Positions 46,781 through 59,500 of a stretch of 64,000 nt of DNA are shown in pieces. Source of the DNA: Straminergon stramineum (lineage: Eukaryota > Streptophyta > Bryopsida > Hypnales > Calliergonaceae); NCBI GenBank assembly GCA_963920665.1, contig OY987268.1, forward strand, positions 20,958,501 through 21,022,500, in the 5' to 3' direction. Position 1 is the stretch's first letter; the number at the start of each line of letters is the position of its first letter. Made by a program: the position numbers and the translations under genes. The notes under the pieces are model-generated. The model was not told where the DNA came from and made no database searches. It was given only the letters and a program-made list of their open reading frames with translations.

Positions 46781-49700
46781 ATGGAAAAGGATGGAGGGAA
46801 AGGGGGTGGCAAGATGTTTACCTCCTCTTCAGAGCCCAGCAGTCCGCATCGATCTGCGAAGGACCGCCAGAATAATGTGATTTCAGCTAAGGTGATTACG
46901 AACAATAGTAGTAATCATATCGGGTCTGCTGCTGCTGCAGGTCCTCCCGGTTCGAGCCGATCCATGGCGTCGTCGTTGCCACCCTTGCCGAAAAGCAGTA
47001 ACAACAACAACAACAATAACAACAACGGAGGGGCTGTTGCGGTGAATGGTAGTGATGATCGGGTGGACGGGCCTCCATCTGTCGGGGCCGGGAAGGTTTT
47101 TACGGTCACGCCGGAGGGAGGAATGAAGACGGCTACGAATTTCTCTGGAGAGCTTTTTCAGGTGGTGGATACGAAGGCGGGCACGACGCCGCAAGGGGGA
47201 GCGCTCACGAGCAATGTTGCGGGGATTTTGTATAAGTGGGTGAATTACGGGAAGGGCTGGCGGCCGAGGTGGTTTGCGCTCAAGGAAGGCGTGTTTTCTT
47301 ACTACAAGGTTCACGGACACGATAAGGTCACCGTGAATGACAACCGGTTCAAAAACTTCCGAATTATTGGGGAGGATTCGCAGAAATTCATGAAGAAGCA
47401 GAAGCCCACTCATACGCATATGCACACTCATGTGCACAACCGGGATAGCACTGATCAGAGCCAATTCAAAGCGTCCGGAGAGATTCATCTTAAGGTGAGT
47501 TGGCAGAGGAGGTATCTAGGTTCATTTGTGTTTTACAATGAAATTCGATCCTGAAATTCACTTGCACATTTTAACGATAATTAAAGAGGAGCTGTTCAGT
47601 CCTTACTCAAGATTTTTGCTATGTGAAGTAGTGAGTGGTCAGAGTGTGGAAAGCTTTGAAATCTGAGCAAGAAGCGACATACTCAAAGATTCACAGATGA
47701 CAAGATTGAGCTGCTTAACCTCTGCGCTTGTTTTTCGTCGACTGTCTTGTCTTATGCACTTGTCGAATTGGTAAACTTCCCGAAACCTGGTTGATTGATA
47801 GGGTTCACTTCACCTCTAGTGCCGTGCTGATCTCGTTCATTTTATCATTCGGATCGCTCTGTATTTTGAAATAGTTGCCTTCTTCGAACAATCTTCTGTG
47901 ATCCTTTTTATCGTCGTCAGAGCTTGTGTCAACGTTAGGGTTTCGTTGTTTTGTTACCCTGACGTAGTCGAAGTTTCGTTTTCCTTTTGTGCAAGGATTG
48001 CGACTACGAATTCGTTAGATCATTCTTGTTTCGGTTAATGTGGTGCCTCATTGTTGAATAATTATTCTCAACCTTATTCGTTTTCCTATCTCTACAACGG
48101 GCAGATTTTTAAATTTCCTTGTATTTTTCCCTAACCCGATATGCAGCTTTCTAATATTTCTAGTCAAGCAATGATTACAACTCATTAAAGTGTCAGTCTC
48201 AATTGAAATATTTTAGCTTGAGATTCGGTTCGACTCGTTCACATTCGGCTATGATCCAAGGGCAGGGTGTTTTATCCATCGAAACTCTTCTTTGTCATTC
48301 TGCAGTCTCGGAAATTGAGCTCAGTTAACGTGACCAGAGTTTGTTTTTCCATTCTTGACCAGGTGTCTTCCCTTCGCAATAGCCGGTCAGACGATAAGAA
48401 ATTCTACATCTACACGGGAACCAAGACACTGCATCTACTAGCAGAGACAAGTGCTGACAGGCAGGACTGGTTATCGGTCTTGACTGCTGCTAAGGAGTTA
48501 TTTCCTCGGAATTCTATGCTCATTGGTCTGGTGACCCCTTCAGAAGAAATTACCATCTCTACCGATAATTTGAGGGAAAAGCTTTTGGAATTTGGATTGA
48601 GTGAGGAAAAGGTGAAGGAGTGCGAGGATATTATGTTGGCGGAATTTTCGGATGTGAAAGAGCAATTGAAGGTTATGCAGCAGCGTCGCCTGACATTGCT
48701 CGAAAGACTGCGGCTGCTCGAGGTATACTACTGCAATTTTCCCTCCTTGTGAAGATTTGTATTGCTTTCCTACAAGTCTGTCTCCGTGCTGTTTGACTTT
48801 TCCGTCCATTATAGAGACCGTGATGCGGTGGATACTCCAAACTGAAGGTTGGCATGGGAGGATTGGGATGGCGTGGTTGGTTTGGTATTTGCATGGGAGG
48901 TAAAACCTAGCATGTTGATAGTGAAATGTTCACCTTGCAGGCAGAGAAAGTGGAATTGGAAACAACTGTTGTCGACGAAATGCAAAGTCAAGCAGGCGGA
49001 GGTGGGCTTCATGGGCTCAAGAAGTATTACGGTATTTCTTGAAATTCTGATATATTCTCTCTATGTCCTGCGATTGCTGTCTTTTGCCTACTTTTCAATG
49101 AAAACGATGTTCCTCGTGACAGCTGTCCTGGAGCGTCTGCACCGAGTTCTATTATCGTCATTGAACACAGCATTGAACTAGTTAGAAGCGTTGTTGTTTT
49201 TTGAATTCAATTTTTAAAATTTCAAGGGGTTTCGGGGTTTAGTCTTTCCATATATAGCATTTCTATGGCGACTATTTGTAACCAGTCGCTGAAGATACTT
49301 TGCACGTAAACTCCTCAACAACTTTTAAAAGGATTTGTCGTTTGCTTGGTGAGTATCTGGCTTCGGCTTGTTGTAACCGATTATAAACGCACTTTTTTCA
49401 TCCTTCTGACAGGTGGAAGTGACACTGAGTCGGACGAGGATAATGGCAGTCACAAGGGTGGTGTTGAGGTTGATTCTGACGATGAAGATGATGTCTTCTT
49501 CGAAGCTAAAGAGACGCTTAGGTCTGTGAATTCTCATAAAAAACTCCATCCAGAGTCTCCCAGAGAGCGTGAAGTTAACATGGACATTGTGGGGTTTGAT
49601 TATCCGAAAGTGTCTCGACGGAAATCTTTACCAGAACCAAAAGAGAAAGAAAAGAGTGTGAGTTTGTGGTCCATGATCAAGGATAACATTGGTAAAGATC

Positions 49701-52700
49701 TTACAAAGGTCTGTTTACCCGTTTACTTCAACGAGCCCATCTCATCTTTGCAGCGATGTTTTGAGGATGTGGAGTATTCTTACCTCTTGGACAGGGCAGC
49801 AGAATATGGAAAGAGGGTGAGTCTTCTTCTATCATTTCAATCTCTTTATGCCGGGTGAAGTGACTGACTAGGTCCTTGCGATGAAATAAGAGCTCTCCTT
49901 CTGGTTGATGTACTTTGTCTATCCCGCTTTGTTGAACTAACCGGAATTCTGTCTGTTATTAGGGGAATAGCCTCATGAGGCTTCTGTGCGTTGGAGCTTT
50001 TGCTGTGTCGGGATACTCTTCAACAGAGGGTCGTACTTGTAAACCTTTCAATCCTCTGCTTGGAGAGACTTATGAAGCCGACTACCCGGACAAGGGTCTG
50101 AAGTTTATCTCCGAAAAGGTGTGTCATCATCGTCATTGCAGACTCTGCGATACTTTCAGAACATATTTGATGAACGTACCAAGTGCGCTGGTTCTGAATT
50201 GGAGAGCTGCGTTTGCGAGAGCTAGAGATGTTAGTATTTAATTAACAGCTTGCAAATTTTAGGTCAGAGTGAACTCTCATAATCTGGCTTTTTCTATCTC
50301 CATTCTTTATCTCGCAGGTGAGTCACCATCCAATGATTGTGGCATGCCACTGCGAGGGTAGGGGCTGGAAGTTTTGGGGTGATAGCAACTTGAAAAGCAA
50401 ATTCTGGGGTCGTTCCATCCAAGTGGACCCTGTCGGCATTCTTACGCTGAAGTTCGACGATGGTGAAGTTTTCCAATGGACGAAGGTACACGCTTGTTCA
50501 TAGACGTTGACACCTGTCTAAGCTTTCCGTGTTGGTATTCATTACCGAAAGATCAATGTTTGATGAAGCTCTTTCACTAAGTTTGAACTGGTTAGCGCCC
50601 TAATTATGTGTTTTTGCAGGCATGTAAATCTGTGTCTGAAGAGCTTTCTAGGATTCTGCATTCATAGTTCTTACTGGTTCCAGACTCCGTTCACGATCAT
50701 TTGCAGGTTACAACATCCATATATAACTTGATATTAGGGAAGCTCTACGTGGACCATTACGGTACCATGCGCATACAAGGCAACCGAGAGCTTTCTATAA
50801 AACTGAAGTTCAAGGAGCAGTCGATTATTGACCGAAACCCACATCAGGTCCTTCTACAACTCATGTCACTGCACCTATCATGTTATTTTTCAAAGCTGCT
50901 ATGTAGAATCTTTCTCAGTTACTGCTTGCAGACTGAAAGTGGTGAACTAATTCGTAACCCTCATAAAGCGGTACTGTTAAATCTTGGGGTCACTGTTTCC
51001 CTTATCTTGCTTATTTTCCGTAAATTGCTTTCGTATCGTCCGCAGGCGTTATAAGGATTATTTGCTTTTCTGTGGTGGTGTTTAAACTGGTTGAATGTTA
51101 ACATACATGTGTAATTTAGGACTGGCAGAGGATTGATTTGGGTGCTAATATTTGGAGGCTCAAGGCAGTTATTGAGTTGTACTACCTCCGTCCCCAAATG
51201 ATCTTCCTGTTGACCAAAATGTTCATTAAGGCGATAAATAACATTTTTAAGACCCGGTTTGCACTATAAGTAGAGTTTGGTGCACTCTTAGTGTCCTAGA
51301 AACTTTGAGTTTCGGAGCCCTTTTCAAAATGCAGTTTTGGAGTGTTGAAAAGTGGAATTTTTGGGGCATCTTCAAAGAGCACTATTGGGCATTTAATTGT
51401 TGAGTGTGAGATTGTCATCTTATGGGCATTTAGTATAATTGTTGAGTGTGAGATTGTCATCTTATGGGCATTTAGTATGGGCTTAAGACCATGTGTGGAC
51501 CTTTGTTTTGCCTTTCAAAGCTTCATCTCCTTCAGTCGGGCAATACTCAAAGAGATGAAAAAATTAAGAACAAACAGTGTTAGATTGACCCCTTTGATCA
51601 TTTCTTTTGTCTTTTGATTGATGATTGCATGTATAGAGGAGGAATTATTGTTTGGAGTTGTTTTGTTTTCCTAGAGAGAAATCACTCAGTTTGGAATTTG
51701 ACCACCTCGCAACGTCACAAGTGCAACATAACATGAAATTTTGGGCCAAAAATTTAAAGTCAATAGGAAGATCATTATGGGAGAAATTGATATATTGTTA
51801 GGAAATGTAGTGTGGACGCTATTGTTCACCGTGTCCAATTCAGTGAACGTGCTCCATTCTGCTTTTCTCTTTGGTCCACGGTTGAATTCACACTTTCTGT
51901 ATTTTGGTCGTATTAATTTGCTTCGGTGAATTTGCAGGTGCAAGGGTTTGTGCATGACAAGAGTGGAGCTAAGATTGCAACTCTGTTTGGAAAGTGGGAC
52001 GAGTCTATGTACTACGTTATGGGAGATATTTCAGAGAAGTCGAAGAACTACGATCCTATGTCCGAGGCTGTTTTGTTGTGGCGTGTTGCTGACCCACCGG
52101 AGAAGTTGACTCGTTACGGTCTGACAGCCTTTTCCATGACTTTGAATGAGATCACACCTGGGCTGAGGGTAAGCAGTTGGATTTTCGGTTCTCATTAAAT
52201 TGTGCTAGTATTGTTCGGCAGTTTTGGTAGGTGGAGTTTTGGTTAACATATTTAGTTCATTTTGATTTAGACATGTTCGTTCGTTCATTTACCTATTAGT
52301 GTATGCTGTTTCTTTTGAAGGAAAAGCTTCCACCTACAGATTCAAGGTTGAGACCTGATCAAAAGCACCTGGAGAGTGGGGAATACGATGCCGCTAATTC
52401 AGAGAAACTACGACTTGAACAAAAGCAGCGGCGAGTGAGTTTTGCTGGCTTTTTTCCTCTGCTAGTATCAGAGTATACTGGTGTGTCGAATTGGTACCTG
52501 TGTGCCTAGTAAATATAAACATTGATGGTTAGTGCCCATGTATGCTCTTGTAGAAATGCACCATGATATTTGCAAGGAAGCATTTTGGAAATTAAATTTT
52601 GTGTGTTTGGTTGTTCCAGGCTCGGACTCTTCAAGAGAAGGGCTGGCAACCACGTTGGTTCCGCAAAGGGAAGGGGAAGGATACTTATGAATATGTCGGA

Positions 52701-52793
52701 GGTTACTGGGAAGCACGGGAGAAAGGGAGATATGAAGGCTGTCCAGATATTTTTGGTCAAGATCCCCAAGACGAGAATGTCCTTTTAGACTGA
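46781..52793 (+). CDS. Oxysterol-binding protein-related protein (ORP1/ORP2 type), 10 exons, 850 aa
   Basis: Exons with matching phases: 46781-47494, 48363-48722, 48941-49031, 49413-49816, 49963-50118, 50318-50485, 50707-50847, 51938-52168, 52321-52434, 52620-52793 (2553 nt). An upstream ATG at 46748 directly follows an in-frame TGA and would add 11 residues; its context is poorer. The protein has an Asn-rich N-terminus, a PH domain (about 146-284, '[20 protein letters not shown]') split by intron 1 with a His-rich loop ('[10 protein letters not shown]'), a coiled region, an acidic stretch leading to 'DDVFFEAKE' (414-422), which fits an FFAT motif, and the ORD lipid-binding domain with '[12 protein letters not shown]' (550-561) and 'EKVSHHPM' (574-581). 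The family moves sterols and phosphoinositides between membranes; PH and FFAT parts suggest an ER contact-site role via VAP27. All core ORD motifs are present. Confidence 0.95.
47495..48362 (+). other. ORP intron 1
   Basis: This 868-bp intron lies between GTGAGT and a pyrimidine-rich acceptor ending CAG. It splits the PH domain and is, with intron 7, one of the two long introns of the gene. No element was recognised in it. Confidence 0.85.
51182..51790. mobile_element. Stowaway-like MITE in ORP intron 7
   Basis: The left end reads CTACCTCCGTCCCCAAATGA after TA, and the right end has the inverse of 'cccataatgatcttcc' before TA. The outermost right bases are degraded. The interior ('gaaaagtggaatttttgggg', 'agcactattgggc') matches the element at 60126. 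It accounts for more than half of the 1090-bp intron. Confidence 0.75.
51395..51478. repeat. 42-bp tandem duplication
   Basis: The 42-bp unit starting 'aattgttgagtgtgagattg' is present twice in tandem without differences, inside the Stowaway-like element in the ORP intron. Confidence 0.9.
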
Positions 52794-53910
52794 AGGTTCT
52801 GGGACAGAGGGTGGGGTGATGAGACGTGTTTGACGCATTGGCAGTATACAACTTTGTAACATTACCGCTGCAACCTCCTTCACTTTCGCACCTCTGACGA
52901 GGAATTGAGTGTAAAGTTGTTGAGGGTGCGTGGCTGGCTAGGCGGGGTTTAGTCTTAACATGGGTTATGTATATGTAAGTTTTTTTTCGGGTCAGGATCA
53001 GGATAAATTGTGAATTATCTCTCAGAATTTCGGTACTAGCCTCAGAATAGGCGATCTTGGTTTCATTGACAACTGAGATATCGTTCAGTCTCACCCTTAC
53101 TGCGTCAACTCATTGTTTAGATTTTATAACCCAGTTATTAATGGACCCCTCATTTTTTCTCTATTTAATTTAGTACGTTGGCTTCCAAGATGTGCATAAA
53201 AAGTCTCGTTATTATTATGGTATTTTTGCGAACCCGTATTGGCTACGAATGGTGTGTTTGGAATTTGGTTCTTTATACCTTGGGTCCTATGTTTCACCTG
53301 TTGCTGGTGTCTGTAATTCCGTATTCGATGATCTCTTTTAAATAGCTAGGTGTTAAATTTGCTTAATTCAATTTGCTGTTGTAGTTAATGCGATGTTATT
53401 TTGTATCAGGTTTGAGAATTATTTTTAGTGCCTATCTATGCCGTGGAAGTGTCTAAAGCTATCACCTAATGTGGTTAACAACTTTTCTTTTAAGTGACAG
53501 AAATGGCCTGGTTGAACTTCGCAGCGCAATCGGAGGTATGCACGTGCGTTCTGTGAAGGTGCTCAACATCTTTTACCTGCAATTCATGTTGTGATTCCTC
53601 ACCACATTGATCTTGACTCGAAGTGACGTATTTTAGATCAGATGACTCACATCTCCATTGAAGGCAATATGGAATACAAAACTTGTAAGTCAGATTATTG
53701 CTGAGTAATCTGGTATTCTGTATTCGACAGAATCATGTCAACCTGTTTTCAATCTAGTGCTATTCTTCAACGAATATCTTTGTGAGACTTCCCCATGCCA
53801 GGTATGTCTATCTTTGGTTACGCTGTACTCCTAAAGATGCATGTCAGAGATCGCATGATCAGATAATCATGTCATGGAGTGATTCAAGGCTACCTGCTCG
53901 TACAGTGATT
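52794..53910. other. Convergent intergenic region (3' ends of ORP and DUF1218)
   Basis: ORP (plus) and DUF1218 (minus) end toward each other here. It should contain both 3' untranslated regions. Opposite-strand frames up to 208 codons (52468-53094) overlap the last ORP exon and are shadows. Confidence 0.6.
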
Positions 53911-55515
53911 TTAAGTGAGGGCGTAAGGACTTGGCATTGGATTTCGTGCCATTTGGGTTTGAGGTTTGTTGGTTCCACCTGGACCTCGGTTAGTGCCATA
54001 GAAGCTATCATTTGCTTGAGTATTTAGTCCTCGAGTGTCGTCACTTCCTAGCGCATAGGGGCTTGGCATAGGCCGGTTCATGGAACTGTTGGAGCCAGGC
54101 GCAGCACCACCTCCACCTCCACTTCCGGCTTGCCATCTTGACTCTATGATACTTCTGCTGACGACCAAGCATATATAGTAAAGCTCTCCAGCTAAACCTG
54201 AGAAGAAGGTAAATGCAGCTGCGGCGCCAAATATTCCTCGGTGCATATTTTCACATGTCATGTACTTGTCAATTTTCTCGTTTCCAGTTACCAGTTGTCG
54301 TTGTCGGGATCTGAGAGCATTCTTATTGGCTCCTGCTAGAAAGCATATCTCTGCTATTACAAAGCATAACCTGCATTGGAATTATAATTTCAACGTGAAT
54401 CAGGTTCATTTGGAAGAGCAATGGAACGAATAACTAATAAGGTAGACACTATTGTTGTCACTTAAAGCATTTTAACATATGAAGGAGTGCGATTTTGTGC
54501 CATGTATAGGGTTGTGGAGAGACCTTTCGGTACAAGAGTCAAATTTGTATTTATCACTGTATGATTTTCTGATGAAATTTCGACGTGGGTGGTTGTTGAC
54601 CACTATGTGTGACAGTAAGCATCGCCATTTCCATTCCAAAATCGGTGGGCATACAGTAAACCAAGCATGACTACGCCACTTGCTAATAAGTCAAAGTGTT
54701 CAAATGCATGATTGGATGTTGGTAACAGGAGTCGGGGATCAAGTTCCTAATGATTACAGTATCCTCTGGTTTAGACCTGGGGGGAGGGCATTAGTCGGTG
54801 TACCAGAGAATAATGAAGGAAGCGATTGCGCATGATTTTGTACTGCCGGGTTTGTGCTCGCCGTCGAAACAGAAGCACTTGGTGAGGGCCATGACAATCA
54901 CTTGTGCTATGGCCAGGAACGCGAAGGCAGCCACTGCATATGACGATGAAATGTCAGAGTCATATCTGCAGTAATAGTAACCATTGTAGGTCGAGTTGGT
55001 GAGTGTCTTGTTGGGGTAATCGAACACCCAGCTTACATTTCCACCCGACGAATTCAAGCTCACATACGTGACAGTTGCCTGCAGAATAAGAGAATCAGTT
55101 TTAGGTCATCCTCTTTCGTGACATTGTGGTGGTTCCAATCACAGGTACGTACGTTTCAGTGAATCCTTACCGTCTTTTATTGTTCGTTACTTTTAAATTT
55201 TGGGGGAAAACATCATGATGCCTCTGTATGGCGTCTGATTGCTTTGGGATTCTCTTATGATTTGGCAATAGCATTCGGTGTAGGGCACATATGGTGTGGC
55301 TCTAAAGCATATTCCTACCACCCGTTTTACGCTCTCCTGATCAAACATCGGTGGAATCCATATAGGACTGGGTAATGAGGTTTTGAAAGTGGGGAATGAG
55401 GAAATTAGCGAACCTGGGCTCGATGCTCCTCGGCCGCAATGGCAAGTCCGAATGCAATTATATAACACGTCAACAGCATCACCACAACAGCCCAATTCAC
55501 CTTGTTGGCCGCCAT
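53911..55515 (-). CDS. DUF1218 four-helix membrane protein, 3 exons, 278 aa
   Basis: Exons 55515-55414, 55078-54804 and 54370-53911 join in frame (837 nt); an in-frame TAG directly precedes the ATG. Four hydrophobic segments are seen: residues about 6-28, 81-103, 116-140 and 172-195. The loop after the first has possible N-glycosylation sites (NVS, NKT, NST) and a Cys-containing 'YYYCRYDSD'. Conserved Cys-rich parts include 'LTKCFCFDG' and 'TCENMHRGIFGAAAAFTF'. The Gly- and Pro-rich C-terminal tail carries the motif PMPSPYAL twice. The family is plant-specific and includes proteins affecting lignin content, leaf symmetry and vascular patterning, acting in ER or plasma membranes; which of these applies here cannot be read from the sequence. 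Confidence 0.9.
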
Positions 55516-56214
55516 CTAGGGAGAAAAGAGGAGACGCAGATGTCCTTGGCAGGTGCCGTTCACGCCACCTTGTCAGAAAGCCATTCTCATTTCATTGGGC
55601 GACTTTGTGGTGAAATGTCTAATTCTGGTGAGAAAGTGATTCCCTTTCTTATGCAATGAGAATTTCGCTGCTCATGGTGGGTACCGATATTCATGCTCTG
55701 GAACGGATCATCTTGCCACCACAGATTGGCATCATCATGCCGGCAAAGTCACCTTGCCTTCTTAAATCTGTTGCCGACTCTGGAGACTATTCTCACAACA
55801 CTACGTTGATGATATATCTGACATGGTGACATGCTTTTCTTCAATTTCCTGCATGGGGAAACAAGCTCCAACAAGCCATTCAGCACGAGACGGTTTGCAG
55901 TTTCCATTCCTGCACAATAATATCTGCTCAATTCGCATTCCAGTGTGCGAGAAAATGCCTTCGTTCACAACCCTCCGAAATGAGCTCCTTATGTTGCGAT
56001 TTGACAATGTGGCATGGTTGGATTGATGGCTAAGAAGCGTACAGTCTTCGTTCAGGTCACAGAAGAGAAGACCTTTGGGGTTGCAATGAGATTCCAAGCA
56101 ACGTTTTTCTAATCTAAGTCTTCAGTAGCACTTGGGCCTTGAAATAAGGTATGGGTCACTTAGAGCTGCCACCTGAAATGTACACTTTACATCCATTTCA
56201 AGTGGCGATTCTGG
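55516..56214 (-). promoter_or_regulatory. Upstream region of the DUF1218 gene
   Basis: This is the 5' flank of the DUF1218 gene. It is less AT-rich than the DNA beyond 56.3 kb. A 98-codon minus-strand frame at 55801-56097 has no recognisable domain, so I do not call it a gene. Confidence 0.4.
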
Positions 56215-56347
56215 CTGCCCGCCCATTGCATCAGCACTGAAAATGTACTGAAATACTATTTGCAGTATTGTGGCAATACAATTTCAATATTGGATTGTTC
56301 ACCCATTGCAACAATATTGATGCAATGGGGGGTTAGTTTCATGATGG
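56215..56347. mobile_element. MITE, second copy of the 40947 family
   Basis: The left 'cccattgcatcagcactg' pairs with the inverse of 'caatattgatgcaatggggg' on the right, and the right end continues with 'ttagtttcatgatgg' exactly as at 41140-41159. It is shorter than the other copy. Confidence 0.65.
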
Positions 56348-56896
56348 GGTGCACATGGTTTACATTACATTCAACCCTGTCCAAAATTGAACCATTACAA
56401 TGAGCAAACTCATCACAAGGCATCAAAAAACATTCAATAAACTACACTCTTTGGGCCATTTACCTTTCATAACATTCTTGAACTTTAAGGCATGAGTCCT
56501 TAGCTTTCTATGAAGCAAAACTCCTTTTACTCTAAAAAGTCTTGAATGCAAATTTGTCCAAGATTTGTGGGCCACTGTAATAAAAAATATTCTTGTTTAC
56601 ACTATTTATGGAGAAGGACCCTAGACCTCCGTATTCAAGATTGATATATTAACCTTGAAATGATGTTGAGGATGCTATGTGTCCTTTGGATGATTTTAGG
56701 AAGGTCTATATGATGGAAAAAATAATTTCATCTAATTTGGGGGGAGTTGTTGGGTGCTTTCACTATTGTATTATTTATTTCCTTTTGTATTACAAAGAAT
56801 TTAATATAGTTTGACATTTTTCCCAAAAGATTGAAATTTTGATGACTTACTTGTTCCTCAAGTTTTTGAAGTTTGCATCACAAGTAAAGATGTTAA

Positions 56897-57250
56897 CCTC
56901 CAAAGAACTAAGGCCATAATTTTGTAAAAAGCCACTCAAAACTACCATTTCTAATACAAAGAGCAAAATTATTTATTTGAAAAGTGAAATTCCTCTTAAA
57001 AAAACTACCCAAAGTCAAGTGGCAACCAAAAAATGGGAGATTTTAGGTTAATTTTTTTTGTGATTTGCTTGCTTTACCTAGAATTTGGATATGTGATAAA
57101 AATGAGAGAAAATCCATTTCATTGTTGTCATAGATACACAATGTAAACTCAAAAGTTTTGTTCATGGCCATGTAAATTATTAAGAAAATCCATTATAAGT
57201 AATTATTGCATATATTATAAGAAAATGTTGATAAATTTATTGTAATACAA
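56897..57250 (+). mobile_element. Truncated TTAA-type family 3 element
   Basis: TTAA (56893-56896) is followed by CCTCCAAAGAACTAAGGCC and 'agccactcaaaactaccatt', matching the left 90 bp of the 39266 element. Similarity fades after about 57000. Another TTAA plus CCCTTGAACCCC at 57252 may be the end of a further copy. Confidence 0.5.
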
Positions 57251-57259
57251 TTTAACCCT

Positions 57260-59110
57260 TGAACCCCTAAAGGCTTGAGGTGTTTGAGGCCCAAAATTGT
57301 TTCAAAGTACTAATACCCATAGTAAGTATTGAAGAATAATAATGACTACATTGGCAATTATCCTATTAGTATAATAAGTTCATTCTAAGGGAGATGATCA
57401 AGTAGAAAATTTTTGTGCTAATGGATTCATTCCTTATCTATGTAACACAACTTTAAAATACACAATCTCTCATTTGAAAACACATTCAATTAATTCAAAT
57501 AATACTCAACATTCCAACTTGGAAATTATATTTCACACTACAATGACACTATACATACATAACTCTGATACTCATAACATTAATTTGGACTTTAACTTTG
57601 CTCCAACTTAGCATACATCTCAACAACATAGGCACATACCTACAACAACCAATTTGGTATGTAATTTCCTTTTATATTAATCAAATTGGCGATAAATCAC
57701 TGTTACAAATTCATCACTTTGATTAGTAACTCAACATCCTTTTGACAAATTTCGATAACTCTGACCTCAACTATACGGTCTTTCACACATTTATAGCTTC
57801 GTACTTTCTATTAACTCTACAAATTCTCCAATTTTCAGCACTCTCTTCCAACTAGGACACCAACATATACTTCACTCCATTAACATTCTCACAATCAATC
57901 ACCCACACATACACAACCAAAGAAAATGAAATTACACAACCTGACTAGCTAGGACATGCACTAGACTTTTACTCAACAATAAGTGATTTTCAACTTGGAG
58001 ACACTGGCCTAATAGGGGCCAAAAATTGGTAGTTACTGACTTGGGAGAGACAACCCAACCACCCACCAATTCTTGTCTTAACTTCCAAATTGACTTAGCT
58101 TAAAACCCAAGTGGCATTTTGAACATCTGGACTCTTACTATTTGAGTATCAACTACCAAATAGGAACCACATGCACATAAATAATTTTAATTCCTAACCA
58201 TCACATTCCCATATGATTCCATACAAATACCACTCCAACTCAACACATATCCATTAGTTTGTCAAAGTAGCCACATCGTCCCATTAAATTCTTAAAAACA
58301 AGACACAAAAATGACTCCAATTTGTAACAAAAAAGTACCCCAAAATCACCTAATTGGAACACAACTAGTGAAACTACTTGTCAAAACTACAAAACTACAC
58401 ACAACTTTACACAAAAAGATTCAAAATTTTGCTCCAACTAGGTAATCTACAATATGGCCAAAATTTTCATCTATATCAATTCTCTAAAAATTCAACCACA
58501 ATATCTTCTAAATAATTTGTTCAAGTACATCCTCCCAAAATTTTAGAGTAAAAATCTACACCAATTGCAAGTTCAATGTGCCTAAACTTCAAAAACTAGG
58601 TTTTCTAGTCCTTCCTAAAGGTGAAGTTTTGTCTTTCAACATTTTAAGAAAAAATACAAGCATAACTAGTGTGTTTTATCCAATATGTGGAAAAATGAGT
58701 TGAAAATATGTGGAAAAAAATTAACCAAAAAACTTTTATATTCATCTTTCAAAAATTAATCAAGTAGAACGTGGTACTTGATGAAAACACAAACTAAATA
58801 GCCATTAAATTTTGACAAGAAATTGAGAATTCTAAGTCCCAATGTTGAAAATGTTGTAATAAATAACACATATCCTACAAATATTTTTTATTTTTATTTT
58901 TTCAAAAATGAGCTAAAAAAATGATTTTATATGTTTTTTCTACCTTTATTCTAGGGTTACTATTTTTTGAGCATGTAAGTGTGAGCTTGTGAGCATATAA
59001 TTTTTTTGGAGATTCCATCTCAAAATTTGGGTCAAAATTTATTATTTTCAGTAAATTTTAGTACATGTTGCCATGGACCTATTATCATAGATCTATTACT
59101 ATGATCCCTT
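57260..59110. other. AT-rich spacer
   Basis: No gene, RNA or clear element. The phrase 'gggttactattttttgagca' (58956) with 'gtgagcttgtgagcatataa' repeats the left end of the 21964 element, probably a solo fragment. Confidence 0.45.
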
Positions 59111-59116
59111 GAACAA

Positions 59117-59500
59117 CCTTGATGTGCTACTTATTGGACTTTGCTAGATTTGAAGAAGAAAATTTTTGGTGATTAAGTAGGATTTGTTTGAAATCAATTG
59201 AGGTTGCTTCATGGAGAATTTGATTTTTACAGTCACTCCTTTTCTTTTGTTGGGTACCTCTCCACGCTTAGAAGAACCCCCTAGTTGTGGAAAAAAAAAT
59301 TAATTTAAAAACCAAACCAAACAAAAACAATTTCTTGTAGCTAGAGGGATCTTCTCAATGTTGAGAGGTACCCAACAACAAGAGGGAAGTTATTATATCT
59401 CAATGAAACAACTTTAATCGATTTCAAACAAATCCAAATTAATAACCAATTTTTTTCTTCTTAAAATTTAGAAAAGTTCAATAAGTAGCACATCAAGGTG
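59117..59500. repeat. Large hairpin: inverted repeat with ~170-bp arms
   Basis: The left arm (59117-59290) begins 'accttgatgtgctacttatt' and ends near 'ccccctagttg'. The right arm (59331-59500) is its reverse complement with scattered changes, e.g. 'gttgagaggtacccaacaac' against 'gttgggtacctctccac'. Only about 40 bp separate the arms. A transcript would fold into a long double strand. It may be a foldback element. Confidence 0.8.

Noticed and set aside
52468..53094. 208-codon minus-strand frame
   Set aside because: It is antisense to the last ORP exon and 3' region, with no motif.
55801..56097. 98-codon minus-strand frame with several Cys
   Set aside because: There is no zinc-finger spacing or known domain, and it sits in the DUF1218 upstream region; not enough to call a gene.
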